DNA of 9,051 nucleotides from Hyphomicrobiales bacterium (GTDB lineage Bacteria; Pseudomonadota; Alphaproteobacteria; Rhizobiales; Aestuariivirgaceae). The stretch is from positions 1 through 9,051 of the forward strand of contig JANXRO010000139.1 of the NCBI GenBank assembly GCA_025356765.1, given 5' to 3'. This document shows positions 5,564-9,051 of the stretch, piece by piece (within the stretch, counting starts at the first letter, position 1; the number at the start of each line of letters is the position of its first letter). The notes below the pieces were generated by a model. It was given only the letters and a program-made list of their open reading frames with translations, searched no databases and was not told the origin of the DNA. A program made the position numbers and the translations under genes.

Positions 5564-6466
5564 ATGAACGCTCACTTCACCACAGATGCTGCAACTCATA
5601 AAAAACATATGAGTAATTTTTTGAATTTGGCTTCAGTTGAAATCACGCCAAAGCAAATTGATAAAGTGCCAATTTTGCACCAGCACTTGGCACCGGGCAC
5701 GAAAGTTTTCATTGCACTTCTTGATGCAGGCGATGTTGAACACCAAGTTGCGGCTGCTGTTGCTGTGCGCCACTCTGGCTTTGAACCCATTCCCCATGTG
5801 CCTGCCCGTTTTGTGCGCGATGCTGAAGATCTAAAAATCCGCATTGCTGCTTTCACAGGCCAAGCAAAAGTCAAAACCATTTTAGCCTTGGGTGGTGGAG
5901 CGCCCCAGCCCATCGGCAAATTTGATTCAGCCATTCAATTGATGAACACTGGCGTGTTTGAAGACCATGGCATAGAGCGCATTGGCATTGCGGGCCACCC
6001 TGAAGGCAACAACGACATTACCAAAATTCACGGTGAAGCATCTTTGCTGGAAGCTTTGAAAACCAAACAGGCCTGGATAAAATATCACAACATGCAAGGT
6101 TTTATAGCCACGCAATTTTTGTTTGAAGCGGGCCCATTGGCTTTATGGGCGGGCAACTTGCGCAAAGAGGGCATTGATTTGCCATTGCATGTTGGCGTTC
6201 CCGGCCCCGCATCTCTTAAAACCTTGGTGCGTTATGCGGCCTTGTGTGGCGTTGGCAATTCTGCCCGCATGATCCGCAAACAAGCTTTGAATATTACCAA
6301 GCTTCTGACTGTTTCTGAACCCACCGAATTTGTCGACCAATTGGCCACGCTGCATTTTGATAAGCCTGAGCTTGGCATAGCCGCACCACATCTTTATCCA
6401 TTTGGTGGGTTTGATAAATTGTTTGCATGGATACAGGCGCAGAAGCTTGGATCATATCACTTCTGA
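5564..6466 (+). CDS. Methylenetetrahydrofolate reductase (MetF) homologue of one-carbon catabolism loci
   Basis: This 300-residue protein belongs to the FAD-dependent MTHFR family, which interconverts 5,10-methylene-THF and 5-methyl-THF. Visible family landmarks are SVEITPK with the conserved Glu26, the GIAGHPEGNNDI motif at 141-152, ATQFLFEAG at 182-190, HVGVPGPA at 209-216, and HLYPFGG near the end. Length and spacing match a divergent MetF branch found near sarcosine, dimethylglycine and other methyl-group catabolism genes in alphaproteobacteria rather than methionine biosynthesis. The ATG at 5564 is preferred. The frame is open from a TTG at 5498, but that would add an atypical basic leader. 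ATG 5609 is another option, and none has a strong ribosome site. With soxAG nearby, it probably balances methylene-THF made by sarcosine oxidase against methyl-THF. The direction in vivo cannot be read from sequence. Confidence 0.82.
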   Translation: MNAHFTTDAATHKKHMSNFLNLASVEITPKQIDKVPILHQHLAPGTKVFIALLDAGDVEHQVAAAVAVRHSGFEPIPHVPARFVRDAEDLKIRIAAFTGQAKVKTILALGGGAPQPIGKFDSAIQLMNTGVFEDHGIERIGIAGHPEGNNDITKIHGEASLLEALKTKQAWIKYHNMQGFIATQFLFEAGPLALWAGNLRKEGIDLPLHVGVPGPASLKTLVRYAALCGVGNSARMIRKQALNITKLLTVSEPTEFVDQLATLHFDKPELGIAAPHLYPFGGFDKLFAWIQAQKLGSYHF

Positions 6467-6476
6467 AAATATTTTG

Positions 6477-6499
6477 AGGTCGGGCAAACTGCCCGACCT
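6477..6499. terminator. Stem-loop between convergent genes, likely bidirectional terminator
   Basis: AGGTCGGGC (6477-6485) and GCCCGACCT (6491-6499) form a perfect nine-pair GC-rich stem with loop AAACT, 11 bases after the reductase stop. On the minus strand it is followed by an AT-rich stretch including TATTTT, which suits termination of the small secreted-protein gene. On the plus strand the T-run is lacking. Confidence 0.6.
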
Positions 6500-6536
6500 G
6501 TCCGTGTTAATCGCTGTCGCCTAGCGACGCACGCCT

Positions 6537-6785
6537 TTAGTTCTTGGAATTATAGCTGCCGTCTTCTTGAATGCCCTTGTCACCAAAAGATGTAGAGCTG
6601 CCAGAATTAACAACTGCAACATGCTTCTTAAAAACCACATGCTTTACAGGTGCTGCATTTGTGTCGTCAGTTGGATAAACAAATCCAAGATGCGAGGCAT
6701 TATCATAAGAACCCGCAGCGATATCAGCAAAAGCTACGCCTGAAAACATGGCCAATGCCATTGCACTTACAACTAAACTTTTCAT
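6537..6785 (-). CDS. Small secreted protein, function unknown
   Basis: This 82-residue protein has an N-terminal Sec signal peptide: Lys2, then a hydrophobic core VVSAMALAMFSGVAFA, with likely cleavage after AFA at residue 20. The predicted mature part is about 62 residues, has no cysteine and is rich in Gly, Ser, Asn, Asp and Lys/His. It contains a basic hydrophobic patch (VKHVVFKKHVAVV) and a polar end (SGSSTSFGDKGIQEDGSYNSKN). I do not recognise the family. Small rhizobial exported proteins such as DUF680 have a broadly similar size and layout, but no clear match can be claimed. AAGGAA precedes the ATG. It has its own upstream region with a dyad, and convergent gene order separates it from the reductase. 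Nothing ties it functionally to the sarcosine genes. Confidence 0.65.
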   Translation of the reverse strand: MKSLVVSAMALAMFSGVAFADIAAGSYDNASHLGFVYPTDDTNAAPVKHVVFKKHVAVVNSGSSTSFGDKGIQEDGSYNSKN

Positions 6786-6812
6786 AATATTATTCCTTAT
6801 ACTTCGTTGTGA

Positions 6813-6829
6813 AACGCGACCATCGCGTT
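6813..6829. promoter_or_regulatory. Dyad upstream of the small secreted-protein gene, possible operator
   Basis: AACGCGA (6813-6819) and TCGCGTT (6823-6829) are perfect inverse copies separated by CCA, 28 bases upstream of the start at 6785. They could be a repressor site or a hairpin in the 5' leader. A perfect palindrome GAAAGCTTTC (6848-6857) lies further upstream. No confident -35/-10 pair was identified. Confidence 0.4.
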
Positions 6830-6903
6830 CCTATAACGAGGAGATAAGAAAGCTTTCGAAGATTGTAAGGGGCAATTGAAACTTATTTTGTTACAAATAT
6901 TTT

Positions 6904-6921
6904 ATGGGTCTTTGCGCCCAT
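6904..6921 (-). terminator. Weak stem-loop after soxG, possible operon terminator
   Basis: On the minus strand ATGGG and CCCAT form a five-pair stem about 27 bases after the soxG stop, followed by AT-rich sequence TAAAATATTTG. The stem is short and the tail is interrupted, so it is only a possible terminator. Confidence 0.3.
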
Positions 6922-6947
6922 TGGTCTTGAATTTTTGCGTTGGATGC

Positions 6948-7535
6948 CTAAGGCCGAAACAGTTTTACTTCTGCGCCTTTGCGGGCTGCCTTTAACAAAA
7001 ATTCCCACGCATATTCTGCATAAGATACAAACACATAAAGGTCGATTGTGTTGGCTTCAACAATGTTAATCAGCGCTGCAATCTCTGCAAAGCGCACGCG
7101 CCGCACTGTACCGGCGGCATATTCATCACTGAAAAAATCCAGCGAACAGCCCTTCATCAAGATTTCGTGAACGCCTTCACCTGTTAGGCGGATGATGGCG
7201 CGCATGTCAGACACATCAACACACAGTGAGTAAATTTTAATCAGTGCGGCGTTCAGGCTTTCGAGCAGTGCAGCGGTTTTGTCGCGCGGGCATAAAACCA
7301 ACCATTGGTCTGGTGAAAGCCACAAAGCCTTCACATCGCCCCAAGCGTTTGATGTGCGCGGAGTTTTTGGCAAATCAAAACCAAGAGCAGATTTTGCAGC
7401 CGCCATGAATTTTTTATCGGTTGAAAGCCCGCGCAGATCAATCATGCCACGAGATGAAATTTCATGCATGGCAATCGAAGTGCTGCTGGGCTCAGCGCGG
7501 TGGCCAAGGGGTGATTGAAATTGCGCTTCAAGCAT
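6948..7535 (-). CDS. soxG: Sarcosine oxidase gamma subunit
   Basis: This 195-residue protein is the small gamma subunit of heterotetrameric sarcosine oxidase (SoxBDAG), which oxidatively demethylates sarcosine to glycine in the cytoplasm. Family features are the N-terminal SPLGHRAEP, the MHEISSRGMIDLRG strand, the WLSPDQWLVL motif, DVSDMRAIIRLTGEGVHEILMKGCSLDF, and the C-terminal SYAEYAWEFLLKAA. Weak similarity to the GcvT-like fold is normal for this subunit. The ATG at 7535 is chosen because GGAGG (7544-7548, minus) lies eight bases upstream. In-frame ATGs at 7559, 7568 and 7577 lie further upstream without such a site. The start overlaps the end of soxA by eight bases (ATGCTTGA), so the two subunits are probably made by coupled translation. 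Confidence 0.88.
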   Translation of the reverse strand: MLEAQFQSPLGHRAEPSSTSIAMHEISSRGMIDLRGLSTDKKFMAAAKSALGFDLPKTPRTSNAWGDVKALWLSPDQWLVLCPRDKTAALLESLNAALIKIYSLCVDVSDMRAIIRLTGEGVHEILMKGCSLDFFSDEYAAGTVRRVRFAEIAALINIVEANTIDLYVFVSYAEYAWEFLLKAARKGAEVKLFRP

Positions 7536-9051
7536 TGATGCGGCCTCCGTCTTTATCATAGAAAACATGATCAACAATTTTGGCCTTCACAACTTTGCCG
7601 CCTTGCAGCGGAAATGAAATTGTCTCACCCATGCGCGCGCGACCATTTTCAATCAATGCCATGGCAATCGACCTGCCCAATGTTGGTGACATATATGTGG
7701 AAGTGACTTGCCCTATCATTTTCATGGGCGGCTTGTCTTTCACGCTTTCAACCGCATAAGCGCCATCTGGCAAGACCTCTTGCGGTTCTTCGGTGAAAAG
7801 CCCCACCAGTTGTTTGCGGCCCGCAGATTTTAAGTAGGATTGTTCAAGCGAACGCTTACCCAAAAAGTCGGCCTTCTTTTTTGAAACCATTCCAGAAAGG
7901 CCAACATCATCAGGTGTTGTCGTGCCATCGGTTTCATCGCCAACAACGATGTAACCTTTTTCAGCGCGCAACACGTGCAAGGCTTCGGTGCCATAGGGCA
8001 TGATTTGAAATTCTTCGCCAGCTTCAAGAATGGCCTTCCACAATGAAAGCCCAAAACCAGCCGGCGTTGCAACTTCGTAAGAAAGTTCACCCGAAAATGA
8101 AATGCGATAGACGCGGACAGGGAATGTTTCCAAATGCCCAACTTTGAAACTCATATGCGGGAAGGCTTCATTTGATAGATCAAAATCAGCGCCAAGTTTT
8201 TGCAACACATCACGCGCGCGAGGTCCTGCCAAGGCAAACTGCGACCATTGTTCGGTAACGGGGGTTACGAAAACTTTATAATGCGTCCATTCCGTTTGCA
8301 GCCATTCTTCCAACCACGCCGCAATGCGATCTGCCCCGCCCGATGTTGTGTGCATCAAGAAATGATCTTCGGCCAAACGCACCGTCACGCCATCATCGGT
8401 GACAAACCCCAACTCATTCATCATCAAGCCATAACGGCAACGGCCGATTTTTAAGGTTGAATACGTGTTGGTGTACATACGGTCTAAAAATTCTGCCGCA
8501 TCTGGCCCTTTGATTTCAATCTTGCCAAGTGTTGAAGCATCCAACAACCCCACATTGTTCCGTACACTGAGGATTTCACGTGTGATGGATTGGTGTTTGT
8601 CTTCGCCTGCACCTGTATACGTATAGGCCCTGCGCCATTGGCCCACTGGCTCAAACGTTGCGCCATGATTGGTGTGCCAGTTGAATATCGCAGTGCGCCG
8701 CACTGGCAAAAACAAATTGCCGGTAAGAGAGCCAGCAATCGCGCCGAAAGAATAGGGCGTATACGGTGGCCGGAACGTGGTTGTACCAATTTCTGGAATT
8801 GATTTCCCCGTTGCTTCAGACAACACGCCCAAACCATTGAGGTTAGAAGTTTTTCCTTGATCCGTGGCCATGCCGAAAGTGGTATAGCGTTTGGTGTGTT
8901 CAACGCTTTCATAACCTTCGCGCTGGGCCAATTCCAAATCAGCCGCCGTCACATCATTTTGAAAATCAATGAAGTGCTTGTTGCCTTCATTGTATTTGCC
9001 AGTGGCAGGCGCAAACCACAATGATTGCAGCGGGCTGCGCTTAGGTTCTTG
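7528..9051 (-). CDS. soxA: Sarcosine oxidase alpha subunit, C-terminal 507 residues (5' end outside window)
   Basis: The frame is open to the right edge, so the visible part is roughly the C-terminal half of a protein usually near 1,000 residues. The first visible residues carry FIDFQNDVTAADLELAQREGYESVEHTKRYT and GMATDQGKTSN, a hallmark of SoxA linking the FAD/NAD-binding half to the rest. From about residue 120 the fragment is a GcvT-like aminomethyltransferase domain, with LLDASTLGKIEIKGPDA, LMMNELGFVTDDGV, SFSGELSYEV, a C-terminal barrel and MIGQVTSTYMSPTLGRSIAMALI. This half binds tetrahydrofolate and captures the methyl group as 5,10-methylene-THF. soxG follows with an overlap, so soxB and soxD should lie upstream, to the right of this window. 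No frameshift or lost motif is seen. Confidence 0.92.
   Translation of the reverse strand, partial: QEPKRSPLQSLWFAPATGKYNEGNKHFIDFQNDVTAADLELAQREGYESVEHTKRYTTFGMATDQGKTSNLNGLGVLSEATGKSIPEIGTTTFRPPYTPYSFGAIAGSLTGNLFLPVRRTAIFNWHTNHGATFEPVGQWRRAYTYTGAGEDKHQSITREILSVRNNVGLLDASTLGKIEIKGPDAAEFLDRMYTNTYSTLKIGRCRYGLMMNELGFVTDDGVTVRLAEDHFLMHTTSGGADRIAAWLEEWLQTEWTHYKVFVTPVTEQWSQFALAGPRARDVLQKLGADFDLSNEAFPHMSFKVGHLETFPVRVYRISFSGELSYEVATPAGFGLSLWKAILEAGEEFQIMPYGTEALHVLRAEKGYIVVGDETDGTTTPDDVGLSGMVSKKKADFLGKRSLEQSYLKSAGRKQLVGLFTEEPQEVLPDGAYAVESVKDKPPMKMIGQVTSTYMSPTLGRSIAMALIENGRARMGETISFPLQGGKVVKAKIVDHVFYDKDGGRINA

Noticed and set aside
7279..7518. Plus-strand frame opposite soxG
   Set aside because: Shadow of the minus-strand soxG gene with no ribosome site or recognisable domain.
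8484..8912. Second minus-strand frame inside soxA
   Set aside because: It is a different frame of the clearly conserved soxA coding sequence, and the translation has no domain.

Overview
The window looks like chromosome of an alphaproteobacterium, most likely Hyphomicrobiales (rhizobia and relatives). This rests on the two-component pair, which has the FeuP/FeuQ-type layout, on the sarcosine oxidase genes paired with a GlxA-type regulator, on moderate base composition, and on short intergenic gaps. The genus cannot be told from the sequence. No tRNA, rRNA, CRISPR array, insertion sequence or integrase was seen.

Bases 1-1641 (+ strand) are the end of a phage-type late region: the tail of a glycine-rich tail-fibre-like protein, a small coiled-coil membrane protein, an M15 peptidase (endolysin), a 59-residue holin-like protein and a small membrane protein whose GTG start overlaps the holin stop. 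Together they read as a lysis cassette of a prophage, prophage remnant, gene transfer agent or tailocin. The structural genes would lie to the left.

Bases 1709-4082 (+ strand) hold three genes: a secreted PepSY-domain protein, an OmpR-type response regulator and a sensor histidine kinase whose start lies inside the end of the regulator gene. The layout matches the rhizobial FeuN-FeuP-FeuQ system, in which a small periplasmic protein restrains the kinase. Bases 4083-4404 are noncoding, lie between convergent genes and contain several inverted repeats.

Bases 4405-9051 hold a one-carbon (sarcosine) catabolism region. On the minus strand are the end of soxA (running off the right edge) and soxG, which overlap and form the 3' end of a presumed soxBDAG operon. 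Divergent from each other are an AraC-family regulator with a DJ-1/PfpI-like domain (minus) and a methylenetetrahydrofolate reductase homologue (plus). The proposed flow is sarcosine + THF to glycine + 5,10-methylene-THF through sarcosine oxidase, with the reductase linking methylene-THF and methyl-THF and the regulator probably sensing a methylated amine. A small unidentified secreted protein (minus, 6537-6785) sits between the reductase and soxG.
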